Shown piece after piece: positions 32,494 to 41,914 of a stretch of 64,000 nucleotides of DNA. Position 1 is the stretch's first letter, and every line of letters begins with the position of its first letter. The translations under genes and the position numbers were made by a program. Origin of the DNA: Anaerolineaceae bacterium (GTDB lineage Bacteria > Chloroflexota > Anaerolineae > Anaerolineales > Anaerolineaceae); contig JAENZI010000001.1 of assembly GCA_016841365.1 (NCBI GenBank), forward strand, positions 443,639 through 507,638, given 5' to 3'. The notes beneath the pieces were generated by a model. The model made no database searches and was not told where the DNA came from. It worked only from the letters and a program-made list of their open reading frames with translations.

Positions 32494-34236
32494 ATGTCTG
32501 ACATGAGAAGCCCAGTTGAATATAAGCGAGCCCTTGAAGATTTTAGAAGCGCCCGTGCAAAAGCAAGGATGCAGCATCTTTGGGCGGCAGTAATTGGCCG
32601 GAAGACGGATCTGCTGCCTTATGATGATATCTCTCGAAAATTGCGCACAGGGGGATTGTCCTCAAAGGGAGTCCAGGAGATTCCGGTCAGTGCTATCGTT
32701 GGCAGTGTTAATCGCTATCAGGATTTTGATCGAAATTTTCTCCCTCTGCACGATGATGATATGGAAAGGTGGGCGCGGGTCAAATCGGCGATGACCTCAC
32801 CCGGCAGTCCTGGCTTACCACCTATTACGGTTTATAAAATCAGTGACGCCTATTTTGTGATGGATGGTAACCATCGGGTGTCTATTGCCCGGGAAATGGG
32901 ATTCGAGACAATCGAGGCATATGTTACTGAAATCCAGTCACGGGTGCCGCTTTCGCCTGACGATTCGCCTGAGGATATTATTTTAAAGGCAGAATATGCA
33001 CAATTTTTAGATGAAACCAAGTTTGACAAAATTGTGCCTGGTGAAGATCTTACTTTGACATTTCCCGGTCAATATGAAACTTTAAGGGAGCATATCCGGG
33101 TTCATCGGCATTATATGGGCATTGAACAGCTCAGGGAAATCCCGGCTGAAGAAGCGCTCAAACATTGGTATGAGTATGTTTACAAACCGGTCGTGGAAAT
33201 GATCCGCGAGCAGGATATCTTAAAAGAATTCCCTAATCGAACGGAAACAGACCTTTATATCTGGGTTTTGGACCACCAGACCTATTTGGAAGAGCATTTA
33301 GGCTGGGCAATTGGATTTGAGCGTGCTGCGTCTGATCTTGTTGACCGCAAAGCAACCCGGTTTGGACGTGTCATCCGCCGTTGGGGGAGGAAATTCATGC
33401 GGATGATCTTGCCCAATCAACTTGAAGATTTTTCATCTCCAGGTGAGTGGCATCGCAAAAAACAGGCTGAGGGAGAAAGTTTATTTTCAGAAATTCTCGT
33501 GGCGATGAGCGGTAGGGAGGACAGTTGGATTGCATTGGAACAAGCGATTATTGTTGCCTACTTAGAAAAATCAAAGGTTCGCGGCCTCATTGTTAAGACG
33601 CAACCGGATGAAACTTACATCCTAGAGGGTGATGTTGAACAAGCATTTAACGAACGCCTTCAACACTCTGGATTGCCCGGAAATCTTGTTTTTGATCGGG
33701 GAAATATTTCGGAAAGGATTATTGATCGGGCTGAATATAACGACCTTGTTGTTCTAAAATTATCCCATCCGCCTTCACCAAAGATATTTTCAAGATTTTC
33801 TTCGGGGATGCGGATGATTTTGCGCAGAAGTTCAAGACCCGTTTTGGTGGTTAAGGATCAGGTGAGTACGATGAATCACATGATCGTACCATATGATGGC
33901 AGCGCAAAGAGTCAGGAAGCCCTGTTTATTACTCATTATCTTGCTGAGAGGTTCAGTAAGCGGGTTACACTGCTGGTTGTCGATGAAGATGAAGTCCACG
34001 GTCGATCTCTTCTGGCTGAGGCTTCTGAGATTTTAGGGGATCTTTGCATCAAGAAGATCTATCAAAAGCCATTTGACCAGGTGAGCAAAACCATAATATT
34101 GGTGGCGCGTGAAGAATCTGCGGATGCGATCATCATGGGTGGTTATGGACTGCCACCAATATTGGAGGTTGTGTTTGGCAGCACTGTGGATGGGGTCTTA
34201 CGCGGAACGCATCTCCCTGTGATCGTCTGCCAATAA
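32494..34236 (+). CDS. ParB-like domain fused to tandem universal-stress-protein domains
   Basis: 580 residues. Residues about 60-140 resemble the ParB/sulfiredoxin-like fold: VQEIPVSAIVGSVNRYQDFD, LPPITVYKISDAYFVMDGNH with DGNHR at 124-128 (the place of the ParB-box catalytic loop), then VSIAREMGFETIEAYV. Residues about 180-320 are helical and charged. Residues about 330-455 and 460-580 are two USP-like alpha/beta units, the second clearer (NHMIVPYDGSAKSQEALFITHYLAERF, ADAIIMGGYGLPPILEVVFGSTVDGVLRGTHLPVIVCQ with a G-2x-G-9x-G nucleotide loop). It overlaps the end of the convergent GAF/SpoIIE gene by 39 bp. Function unknown. Confidence 0.75.
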   Translation: MSDMRSPVEYKRALEDFRSARAKARMQHLWAAVIGRKTDLLPYDDISRKLRTGGLSSKGVQEIPVSAIVGSVNRYQDFDRNFLPLHDDDMERWARVKSAMTSPGSPGLPPITVYKISDAYFVMDGNHRVSIAREMGFETIEAYVTEIQSRVPLSPDDSPEDIILKAEYAQFLDETKFDKIVPGEDLTLTFPGQYETLREHIRVHRHYMGIEQLREIPAEEALKHWYEYVYKPVVEMIREQDILKEFPNRTETDLYIWVLDHQTYLEEHLGWAIGFERAASDLVDRKATRFGRVIRRWGRKFMRMILPNQLEDFSSPGEWHRKKQAEGESLFSEILVAMSGREDSWIALEQAIIVAYLEKSKVRGLIVKTQPDETYILEGDVEQAFNERLQHSGLPGNLVFDRGNISERIIDRAEYNDLVVLKLSHPPSPKIFSRFSSGMRMILRRSSRPVLVVKDQVSTMNHMIVPYDGSAKSQEALFITHYLAERFSKRVTLLVVDEDEVHGRSLLAEASEILGDLCIKKIYQKPFDQVSKTIILVAREESADAIIMGGYGLPPILEVVFGSTVDGVLRGTHLPVIVCQ

Positions 34237-37200
34237 AGAAGAACGACAAATCGCCAAAATGGTGGTGTCATCACTGAGAGGCTCATTTGCCCTGAACGCT
34301 TCAAGGTCCGCGTCCAAAATTTGAAGAACCGTATGGGCATTCTCGCCAATTGAGGTTCGTAAAAGGTTAATCAGCCGGTCTTCACCATACATTTGATCCT
34401 CACCATTGAAGGCTTCAGTCACGCCGTCGGTGTAAAGCACCAAACAATCCCCAAACTCAAATTTAACCTGCCTGTCTTCAAGGTGGATGTCGGGCAGCGC
34501 GCCGAGTGCAATGCCTCCTTTATCGAAGGTGAACACCTTTTTTTCCTGGCACCGAACCATCAATGGAGGGTTATGTCCAGCAATGGCGTAGGTCATTGCG
34601 CCATCATCCAGGGAAAGGATGCCATAAAAAGCAGTGACAAAAAGGCCGTCTTGTGAGTTGACCAGCAACAACTTATTGACTTGTTCCAGAGTTTCAGCAG
34701 GCGAATCAGATTCAAGTGCGGCAGCTCTTAAAAGGGTACGAGTAACGGTCATGTATAACGAGGCTGCCAAACCTTTGTCGGAGACATCTGCGATAATAAT
34801 TGCCAATTGGTGATCATTGAGCATAAAATAATCGTAAAAATCGCCGCCAACCTGTCGGGCTGTTTCCCAACGGACGTCCATTTCCCAACCGGGAATTTCG
34901 AGAACCTTATCTGGTAAGAATGTTTGTTGAATTTCTCGGGCAAGCTGAAACTCGCGTTCAAGATGCTGCCGTTCAATAATTTCCCGATTCAGGATGTCAT
35001 TTTGGATGGCTAAAGATGCTTGCTGCGCCATCCCCCAAAGTAGTTCGTAACGCCGTTCGCGATTGGTGAAAATGTTTTTATCCTGAGAGATCAATACACC
35101 AAAAACATCATCCTGCATTGAAAGCGGAAAACCCAACAACAACGGATAACGGCTTTGCAGTATAGGCTTTGGATCGGTCTGACCTTCATCAGGCAGGGCT
35201 AAGTCCCAGTCTTCTGGTGGGAGGATGTTATCCACCAACGGATGAACGATGGGACGATTGTTTTGGTACACCGCATCCAGCATCGGGAAGTCGCCAAGGC
35301 CAAAGGTTGTTTGGAGCAGTTCATCTTCGTTGGCGGAATCTTTGGTGTTTGCATATTCGACACGGAAAACTTGTTCCGCTTCGTCCCACATGTAGATGAC
35401 GCTTGAATCAATACCAACCAGAATGGGCATAATATGAACAATCGATTCCAATGTGTCGTGCAGGTCGGCGCTGCTGACTGCTGCCTGGGCTGCTTGAAGC
35501 AGGACGGCAGACACGTAGGCTTCTTCCTGCTTGGATTCAATCAGCCGGATGTTATCTACAGCGATTGCGGTTTGTTGGATGATTCCTTGAATGATCCGCA
35601 GACGTTCTTCATCAATTTGATTAGGATGGTGAAAAATGTCTGCAATGTTTTCTTCATTCGCAAGTAAAAATGCCCCAAGGATTTCTTCGTGTGCAATCAG
35701 GGGAAATAATACAAGTGTGTCCTGAGACATCGCTTGTGATAATTCATCTGGAAGATTTAAATCCTGTTTTGGTTGGGTAACCTGAAGCGGAACAGATACC
35801 GAAAGTAATTGATCGAAAATTGGCGCATCTGTGAGGGGCATTGGGCGGTCAAGGTTGAGTAGTTCGTCAGAGTTGCCAATGCCATACATCGCATACAAGG
35901 AAAAAATATCACTTTCTGGTTCCCTGAGAAAAAGCGCGCATCCTTTGATACCAGCAACCATGGGGGTAATGCGCACAATGGTGGAAGCGAGTTCATCGAG
36001 GTTCGATAAGGATTGGGTTGCCTTTGCCACTTCTAATAAGATGGTCGATATCCATGCCTGCTCCTGCGAAGCCTTGAAAAGCCGTGTATTTTTAACGGTA
36101 ATGGCAGCATAACTGGCGAAAACGGTCGTGATTTTCTCTGATTCCAGGCCATATCTTCCCGGTGAGTGATGAACAAGCGTAAGCAAACCCAGCGATTCAT
36201 CGCCTGTTATCAGCGGTGCGGCAATGGATGAATAGTCCTGATCAAAAGCAAATTTCTGTGCGATCGGACCGATACTTTCATCGGGTTGACGTATCTTTGG
36301 CGTTTTTTGGGAAAGGGCATGTTTGATCCAGGCATCTGGCATCATCTCAAGGTGATCGAGGGCCTGGAAATCGATATCGTCACTGGTGCGGTGGGCTGCC
36401 AGGTGCAGTTTACGGGCTTCTAACGGTGTTTCTTGTGGCTCATCCGGATCAAACAGCCAGATGGCACCAATATCACAGGGGAGGTTTTTTTGAAGCTTCT
36501 CTAAGATCTCGTCCAAGATGTCTGTCAGCTCAGCATTCTCTGATAATAGGACGGCGACATCTCGCAGGCTCTCAGCGACCTGCCGGCGCCATCGTTCTGA
36601 TTTATAGAGTCGTGCATTACGAATGGCAACAGCAATGTTGTCTGCAAGTGTTTCTAAGATGTACTGATCATCCTCTGAAAATGCATTCGTCTGATTGCTC
36701 TGAATATCTAATACACCGAGAATTTCTCCCCCAAAATCAAGGGGCAAAGCTAACTCTGAGCCTATCGCCTCCTGTGTGTTGATTGATTTAATAAATAACG
36801 GATCCTGGCTGACGTCAGTGATCCGTTTGGTTACGCCATGCCTTACAACCCATGCAAGAACACCAATTTCAGCATCCATATCAAATGAGACATTTAAGTT
36901 CTCATAGATCGGGGTTCGTTCCCCGGCACCAGCTTTGAAGACAATCTTCTCTTGTACATGATCGATAGTGAACAAATGAACATAGGGGAAGTTAAATCTC
37001 TCCTGGATCAGCTTTACAATTTGCTTGAGGAGATCATCGGTATCGAGGTTGGTTGTAATGGCGCGGCTGACCTCTGATACCGCGGCTAACTGGTCAATTC
37101 TCTGCTTAAGACCCTGATACAATCGAGCACGATTGATGGCGATGGCGATGTTGTCTGCCAATGCCCTTAAGACAATCAGATCGTTTTCATCAAAGGCGTT

Positions 37201-38088
37201 TAGCTCTTCTGCCTGGACGTCAAAGACACCCAGCACATCATCCTCAATGATCAGGGGAAGTACAACCTCAGCCTGAGTATCTGCAAGCGAGTCCACTTCT
37301 TTATATCTCGGCTCCTGGGTGACGTCGTTGGCGATCAGTTCTTGGCCTGTTTGGGCGACAAAACCGATCATATGCTCGCCTAATGCAAACCCTGGATGGT
37401 TAGGACTCTCAAATTCAGGGCGCTCTTCAGGGAGGCAAGGATGTTCCTCGTCCATGGTGCTGGCTTTAAAATAGAGCCTGTGTTGCGCCATATCCGTCAG
37501 AAAGACCGCAACATAATTGTAGTTGAAGGTGGTCTGGACGAGATCCGTGATCTGTTGTGTAAGAACGTCCAAATCAGTAACTTGAGAAATCCGTTCACTG
37601 ACCATTTCGACCAGTGCCAGTTGTTTTTGACGCCAGTATTGCAAATCGGATTGGAGCATGGCATACATGGCTGGTCCAGCCAATCGGCTGATGTCTTGTA
37701 GATTTTCGAGTGCTGTTTGATCTAAGGACCGTTCTCGGGTTAAAACGATCCGTCCCACCCGTTGATCACCACTGACTAATTGGGCAACTGCCCAATAAGC
37801 ATTGTCTGCTTCAATCTGGTAAACGCCAATTTCTGTTGATTTATCAGCAAAACTTGTAGATTCTAAGTCGGATGGGAATTTTATATTATTTTTTTCAACT
37901 GGCGTGAGGTGATTTGGAAAATTTATTTGGATGTATGCCTGACAGTCAAAATGTGTTTTCAGAAAATCAAGTAAATATCGGTTTTGAGCGTTTAAATCAG
38001 TAAAGGAAGAAAGTTCAACGCCAAGGTCGATGATGTGCCTCGCGGAAAGTTGATGATGCTCAGCGGGATTTTGGCCTTGCCAAGACAA
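34198..38088 (-). CDS. Multi-GAF SpoIIE-type PP2C phosphatase (RsbU-like)
   Basis: 1296 residues, cytoplasmic. I count six GAF or GAF-like units at about 20-160, 175-330, 340-510, 515-680, 685-855 and 860-1020. The second and third are best preserved (for example VLPLIIEDDVLGVFDVQA and LALPLDFGGEILGVLDIQS). A short coiled linker (EREFQLAREIQQTFLP) leads to the PPM phosphatase with VGGDFYDYF, IIADVSDKGLAASLYM, AGHNPPLM, LVLYTDGVTEAFN and SDDTTILAI, all metal or core motifs. It would dephosphorylate the STAS antagonist encoded two genes upstream. Six sensory repeats are more than usual. Confidence 0.93.
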   Translation of the reverse strand: MSWQGQNPAEHHQLSARHIIDLGVELSSFTDLNAQNRYLLDFLKTHFDCQAYIQINFPNHLTPVEKNNIKFPSDLESTSFADKSTEIGVYQIEADNAYWAVAQLVSGDQRVGRIVLTRERSLDQTALENLQDISRLAGPAMYAMLQSDLQYWRQKQLALVEMVSERISQVTDLDVLTQQITDLVQTTFNYNYVAVFLTDMAQHRLYFKASTMDEEHPCLPEERPEFESPNHPGFALGEHMIGFVAQTGQELIANDVTQEPRYKEVDSLADTQAEVVLPLIIEDDVLGVFDVQAEELNAFDENDLIVLRALADNIAIAINRARLYQGLKQRIDQLAAVSEVSRAITTNLDTDDLLKQIVKLIQERFNFPYVHLFTIDHVQEKIVFKAGAGERTPIYENLNVSFDMDAEIGVLAWVVRHGVTKRITDVSQDPLFIKSINTQEAIGSELALPLDFGGEILGVLDIQSNQTNAFSEDDQYILETLADNIAVAIRNARLYKSERWRRQVAESLRDVAVLLSENAELTDILDEILEKLQKNLPCDIGAIWLFDPDEPQETPLEARKLHLAAHRTSDDIDFQALDHLEMMPDAWIKHALSQKTPKIRQPDESIGPIAQKFAFDQDYSSIAAPLITGDESLGLLTLVHHSPGRYGLESEKITTVFASYAAITVKNTRLFKASQEQAWISTILLEVAKATQSLSNLDELASTIVRITPMVAGIKGCALFLREPESDIFSLYAMYGIGNSDELLNLDRPMPLTDAPIFDQLLSVSVPLQVTQPKQDLNLPDELSQAMSQDTLVLFPLIAHEEILGAFLLANEENIADIFHHPNQIDEERLRIIQGIIQQTAIAVDNIRLIESKQEEAYVSAVLLQAAQAAVSSADLHDTLESIVHIMPILVGIDSSVIYMWDEAEQVFRVEYANTKDSANEDELLQTTFGLGDFPMLDAVYQNNRPIVHPLVDNILPPEDWDLALPDEGQTDPKPILQSRYPLLLGFPLSMQDDVFGVLISQDKNIFTNRERRYELLWGMAQQASLAIQNDILNREIIERQHLEREFQLAREIQQTFLPDKVLEIPGWEMDVRWETARQVGGDFYDYFMLNDHQLAIIIADVSDKGLAASLYMTVTRTLLRAAALESDSPAETLEQVNKLLLVNSQDGLFVTAFYGILSLDDGAMTYAIAGHNPPLMVRCQEKKVFTFDKGGIALGALPDIHLEDRQVKFEFGDCLVLYTDGVTEAFNGEDQMYGEDRLINLLRTSIGENAHTVLQILDADLEAFRANEPLSDDTTILAICRSSLLADDHREMRSA

Positions 38089-38090
38089 CC

Positions 38091-38504
38091 TTATCCCCCT
38101 TTGTATTTGATCAGCGTAAGCGTGTTTTTGTGGGCATTTGAAAAATCGAAGATCACCTTGTCCATCAATTGACGGATAAAAAATATCCCTAGTCCGCGTT
38201 CGCGCCGGTTTTCTAAAGGCGATTCGAGGTCGGGTGTGGGTACTTCATCCGGATCAAAAGCTCGGCCTTCGTCTTCCAGAATGATGCGAATGCCGTTTTT
38301 GATCTTCTTTACCTCAATTTCGATTTCCCCCAAATCTTCTCCGCCATAAGCGTGATCAATGATGTTGGCACAGGCTTCATCCACTGCTGTTTGGATGGCA
38401 TAAATTTCTTTAGAGGAAAATCCAGCCTGCTCAGCCTGATTGATAATATATGTGCTGATTTCTTCGAGGTTGCGATAATTACCAGCAAAAGTTTTCTTTG
38501 TCAT
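38091..38504 (-). CDS. Anti-sigma regulatory kinase, RsbW/SpoIIAB-like
   Basis: 137 residues. The GHKL ATPase boxes are present: N box AVDEACANIIDHAYGG, G1 box LEDEGRAFDPDEVP, and G2 box RERGLGIFFIRQLMD. In partner switching it phosphorylates the STAS antagonist and binds either that antagonist or a target sigma factor. Gaps are 12 bp to the STAS gene upstream and 2 bp to the phosphatase gene downstream, so all three form one operon. No sigma factor is adjacent, so the target is encoded elsewhere or is not a sigma factor. Confidence 0.92.
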   Translation of the reverse strand: MTKKTFAGNYRNLEEISTYIINQAEQAGFSSKEIYAIQTAVDEACANIIDHAYGGEDLGEIEIEVKKIKNGIRIILEDEGRAFDPDEVPTPDLESPLENRRERGLGIFFIRQLMDKVIFDFSNAHKNTLTLIKYKGG

Positions 38505-38516
38505 TAGACCTGACCT

Positions 38517-38855
38517 CTAAAATTTTCCAACAGCAGAAATAGTGTCATCGAAAAACTCAAAAAGTTGATGAAACCCGGCTAATTCGAAGGCTGAATAAAC
38601 AAGATCAGAAATACCTGCAAAGACAATCTCACCATGATTTTGGCGTTTTAATTGTCTTTGAGCGTTGACGAATACGAGAATTCCCGAACTCGAAATGTAA
38701 GCGACATCACGCATATCGACCACTAAATTGTGGTGGCCATCGTTAAACAGGGATTTGAGGGCTTGGTTGATTTTGGGTGCAGAATAGCTGTCTATTCTGC
38801 CAGCAATACTAATTAGGTCACAATGTGTATGTTCGGTAATGACAAATTCCATCAT
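38517..38855 (-). CDS. STAS-domain anti-anti-sigma factor (RsbV/SpoIIAA-like)
   Basis: 112 residues, a single STAS domain. The phosphorylation loop reads VDMRDVAYISSSGILVF at residues 46-62; Ser56 aligns with the phosphoserine of SpoIIAA (MDSSG), with Ser replacing the usual Asp just before. Unphosphorylated protein would free the target from the RsbW-like kinase. Two adjacent ATG codons (38855 and 38852) are equal candidates. It heads the operon with the kinase and multi-GAF phosphatase. Confidence 0.92.
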   Translation of the reverse strand: MMEFVITEHTHCDLISIAGRIDSYSAPKINQALKSLFNDGHHNLVVDMRDVAYISSSGILVFVNAQRQLKRQNHGEIVFAGISDLVYSAFELAGFHQLFEFFDDTISAVGKF

Positions 38856-38959
38856 AATTCCATTCGGCGTATAAATTTGATGATATTATAACATGTAGCA
38901 TTCACAGAAATGGATCTTAACAAAAGCAACGTTGAACATCGTAGAAAGAGAGGGCATTG

Positions 38960-39667
38960 ATGACCGATTCGTTGACATCCTATCGCATTAAAGACATTGA
39001 GCAATCGCAGCGGCCCAGAGAGAGGCTCGAAAAACTGGGTGCCAGCGTGTTGAACAACGCAGAACTGTTGGCTATTCTACTGCGTGTGGGCAAACAGGGT
39101 TCCAGCGCTGTTCAGATTGGCCAAAAACTGCTGATCGACTTCAGCGGTTTGTATGGTTTGGAGCAGGCGACATTTAAAGAATTATGCAACGTGGATGGTG
39201 TCGGCCCAGCCAAAGCAGCCCAAATAAAGGCTGCGATCGAGCTGGGCTCGCGGCTGGCACGGTATCGGCCGGAGGAACGCACCCTGATCTCAAGCCCGCA
39301 AGACGTAGCAGATCTGGTGCAATATCAGATGGCAAGGCTCGATCAGGAAGAATTATGGGTGCTGTTGCTCAATACCAGGAACCAGCATTTGCATACTGAG
39401 AAACTCTATAAGGGTTCGCTAAATGCCTCAACTGTCCGCCCTGCCGAAATATTTCGATCCGGCATTAGGCATAATGCAGCATCTCTGATTGTCGTTCATA
39501 ATCATCCGAGTGGTGATCCCTCTCCCAGCCCTGAGGATGTCCACCTGACGCGGATGCTGATCGAGGCAGGCAAAATGCTCGAACTGCCTATCCTGGATCA
39601 TATCGTTGTCGGGATTAAGGGAACAGCATCTATTAAATCATTGCATCCAGAAATCTGGTCGTCCTGA
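38960..39667 (+). CDS. radC: DNA repair protein RadC (JAB/MPN domain)
   Basis: 235 residues from the ATG at 38960. The N-terminal helix-hairpin-helix unit (RERLEKLGASVLNNAELLAILLRVG, LCNVDGVGPAKAAQIKAAIELGSRL) precedes a JAB1/MPN metalloprotease-like fold with the JAMM-type motif VVHNHPSGDPSPSPEDVHLT and DHIVVG. The name RadC is historical and its biochemical role is unsettled. The 3' end overlaps the convergent pseudouridine-synthase gene by 35 bp. Confidence 0.94.
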   Translation: MTDSLTSYRIKDIEQSQRPRERLEKLGASVLNNAELLAILLRVGKQGSSAVQIGQKLLIDFSGLYGLEQATFKELCNVDGVGPAKAAQIKAAIELGSRLARYRPEERTLISSPQDVADLVQYQMARLDQEELWVLLLNTRNQHLHTEKLYKGSLNASTVRPAEIFRSGIRHNAASLIVVHNHPSGDPSPSPEDVHLTRMLIEAGKMLELPILDHIVVGIKGTASIKSLHPEIWSS

Positions 39668-40337
39668 GCATTGTATAAGCCGTGCGAAAGTCATCTGGAT
39701 ATGGCGCTGTAATGTCAAGTTTTTCTTCGGTGGTAGGGTGATAAAAACGAATATTGCGTGCATGCAGCATCATGCGGGGTGCCGTCACCATAGGCTCGGG
39801 CAGCCCAGCGTGATATAAACGTTCTCCGAGTATCATCAGGTCATAGGCTCTGAGGTGCGCCCTGATTTGGTGCGTAATCCCTGTGTATATTTGGATTTCC
39901 ATCAAAACCCCCAGATCGAAGCGTTTCAGGGTTTTACATAAGGAGTGAGCTTCCTTCCCGGAAGCTTCTGAAACCCGCGTCCGATGTTTTCGGTCGGCAT
40001 CTGCTGCCAAAGGCAAGTGGATATCCAACTCTTGCCAATCGGGCACAGGTGTGACCAATGCATGGTAGATCTTTTCGATTTGCCTGTCTTTGAAATGGGC
40101 ATTCAACTTGCGGTGCGCTTCTTCGTTTCTTGCAAGCACGATTGCCCCGCTTGTCTCTTTATCCAGACGATGAACCATCCAAAGTTTGCCGAAACGTGGT
40201 TCCAATACACTTTGCAGATGAGGCAAATCCGCCTGGTAACCATCTGGAATGCTGAGCAACCCGGGAGGTTTGTTAACGATCAGCAGATCCTGATCTGAAT
40301 AAAGGATGTCGGGGGCAGTTGTGTGAGAGATATTCAT
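39633..40337 (-). CDS. RluA-family pseudouridine synthase
   Basis: 234 residues. The family core is VNKPPGLLSIPDG, then MVHRLDKETSGAIVLARN with the catalytic aspartate in HRLDKETSG, followed by KIYHALV and the ITHQIRAHLRAYDLMILGE segment near residue 170. There is no N-terminal S4 domain, as in RluA and related tRNA/rRNA enzymes. It isomerises uridine in structured RNA; which site is modified cannot be said. It converges on radC with a 35-bp overlap. Confidence 0.92.
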   Translation of the reverse strand: MNISHTTAPDILYSDQDLLIVNKPPGLLSIPDGYQADLPHLQSVLEPRFGKLWMVHRLDKETSGAIVLARNEEAHRKLNAHFKDRQIEKIYHALVTPVPDWQELDIHLPLAADADRKHRTRVSEASGKEAHSLCKTLKRFDLGVLMEIQIYTGITHQIRAHLRAYDLMILGERLYHAGLPEPMVTAPRMMLHARNIRFYHPTTEEKLDITAPYPDDFRTAYTMLRTTRFLDAMI

Positions 40338-40414
40338 GATTATTAATTATAATTTGTAAAATGACAGTTGGTTTCAGAAGAAAAATTATTACAAACAAGG
40401 GAAAGGATTTTGCG

Positions 40415-40723
40415 ATGCTGATCGTGCATGTATTTATTGAAGTTAAACCAGAGTTTGTCGATGAATTTGTTGATGCAACACTGGCAAATGCTTCTGCCAG
40501 CGTAAAAGAACCTGGCATTGCCCGGTTTGATTTGCTGCAGGACCTGGATAATCCTACGCATTTTGTGTTAAATGAGGTTTATCGCTCTTCGGATGCACCG
40601 GCTGCGCACAAAGAAACGGCGCACTATCTGCGTTGGAAGGATACCGTGGCAGACATGATCGTTTCACCCAGAACGAAAAGGATGTTTCACAATCTCTTTT
40701 CAGCAGATGAGGAATGGGCTTAG
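40415..40723 (+). CDS. Antibiotic biosynthesis monooxygenase (ABM)-like protein
   Basis: 102 residues from the ATG at 40415, which has AAAGGA upstream. The ferredoxin-like ABM fold shows [71 protein letters not shown]. Members include LsrG and heme-independent quinone-forming enzymes, and the substrate here is unknown. It ends 2 bp before the iron alcohol dehydrogenase gene, a pairing seen in carbonyl-handling operons. Confidence 0.82.
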   Translation: MLIVHVFIEVKPEFVDEFVDATLANASASVKEPGIARFDLLQDLDNPTHFVLNEVYRSSDAPAAHKETAHYLRWKDTVADMIVSPRTKRMFHNLFSADEEWA

Positions 40724-40725
40724 TG

Positions 40726-41880
40726 ATGAAATTTGAGTTTGCAACGTCAAACCGGATCATCTTTGGGAACGGCACCCTTTCTGAGATTGGTAGAATTGCG
40801 GCGGATTTTGGTCAGCAGGCTTTATTAGTTGTTGGCGGCGGTTCAGTTTCAACGGATCAGGTATTGGACTTTTTAAAGGGAAAAGGCGTTAGTGCTGAAA
40901 TCTTTCGAGTCGAGCATGAACCTGATATCCCCGCCATCGAGGCTGGAATTGCTGCGGCACAATCCGCCAAGTGTGATCTGGTGATTGGGTTCGGCGGCGG
41001 GTCGGTGATTGATTCGGCAAAAGCCATTGCGGCGATGCTGACCAACCCGGGTGAGTTGATGGATTATCTTGAAGTCGTTGGCAGCGGGAAGAAAATCAGC
41101 AAAATGCCAGCGCCGGTGATTGCGGTGCCGACAACCGCCGGTACCGGGACCGAGGTCACACGCAATGCTGTGATTATGTCGCCAGAGCATCACGTTAAGG
41201 TCAGCATGCGCAGTCCTAAGATGATCCCGACGGTAGCGTTGGTTGACCCGGAGCTGACATACAGTATGCCGCCCTCCGTGACAGCATCCACGGGTATGGA
41301 CGCATTGACCCAGGTGATCGAGGCTTATGTAACACGTAAAACCAACCCAATGACGGATGCGATCGCTCGTGAAGGGATTAAACGGGGCGGGAGATCATTA
41401 CTGGTTGCATATGAAAACGGGCAAAATAAGGCCGCCAGAGAAGATATGGCTGTCACCAGTTTGTTTGGGGGGTTAGCTCTCGCGAACAGTGGATTAGGCG
41501 CCGTGCATGGGTTTGCAGGGCCAATCGGCGGGATGTTCAACGCTCCGCATGGTGTGATTTGCGCCTCTCTGCTGCCCTATGTGATGAAATACAATGCTCA
41601 TGTATTGGTTGCATCCGGAGATATGGCTGATCTTGAAGACCGCTTCAGAGAAATTGCGGTTTTGCTCACTGGTGATGCTGATGCGGCGATCCAGGATGGT
41701 GTGCAGTGGCTGATTGATCTGGCGCGAGCATTGAAAATCCCGAAATTACGTGAGATCGGCATTAAACAATCAGATTTTGACCGGATCATTGAAAAGTCAA
41801 AGGTCTCTTCCAGCATGCAAAAGAACCCTATTTCTCTGGAAGAATCTGTTCTTATAGATATTTTACAGGAAGCGTATTAA
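40726..41880 (+). CDS. Iron-containing alcohol dehydrogenase
   Basis: 384 residues from the ATG at 40726; an in-frame ATG at 40714 lies inside the preceding gene. NAD(P)- and metal-dependent oxidation or reduction of alcohols and aldehydes is the family role. Visible are LVIGFGGGSVIDSAKAIAAM (nucleotide binding), VPTTAGTGTEVTRNAVI, and the metal residues in STGMDALTQVIEAYVTRK and GLGAVHGFAGPIGGMFNAPHG. Expression is probably shared with the ABM gene. A strong hairpin terminator follows directly after the stop. Confidence 0.92.
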   Translation: MKFEFATSNRIIFGNGTLSEIGRIAADFGQQALLVVGGGSVSTDQVLDFLKGKGVSAEIFRVEHEPDIPAIEAGIAAAQSAKCDLVIGFGGGSVIDSAKAIAAMLTNPGELMDYLEVVGSGKKISKMPAPVIAVPTTAGTGTEVTRNAVIMSPEHHVKVSMRSPKMIPTVALVDPELTYSMPPSVTASTGMDALTQVIEAYVTRKTNPMTDAIAREGIKRGGRSLLVAYENGQNKAAREDMAVTSLFGGLALANSGLGAVHGFAGPIGGMFNAPHGVICASLLPYVMKYNAHVLVASGDMADLEDRFREIAVLLTGDADAAIQDGVQWLIDLARALKIPKLREIGIKQSDFDRIIEKSKVSSSMQKNPISLEESVLIDILQEAY

Positions 41881-41887
41881 TAAATTG

Positions 41888-41907
41888 GCCCGAGAACAAT
41901 CTCGGGC
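41888..41907 (+). terminator. Intrinsic terminator after the alcohol dehydrogenase
   Basis: GCCCGAGA (41888-41895), a 4-nt ACAA loop and TCTCGGGC (41900-41907) form a perfect 8-bp stem, followed by TTGTTTCTT. It also lies just beyond the end of the convergent degV gene, so it may act in both directions. Confidence 0.85.
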
Positions 41908-41914
41908 TTGTTTC

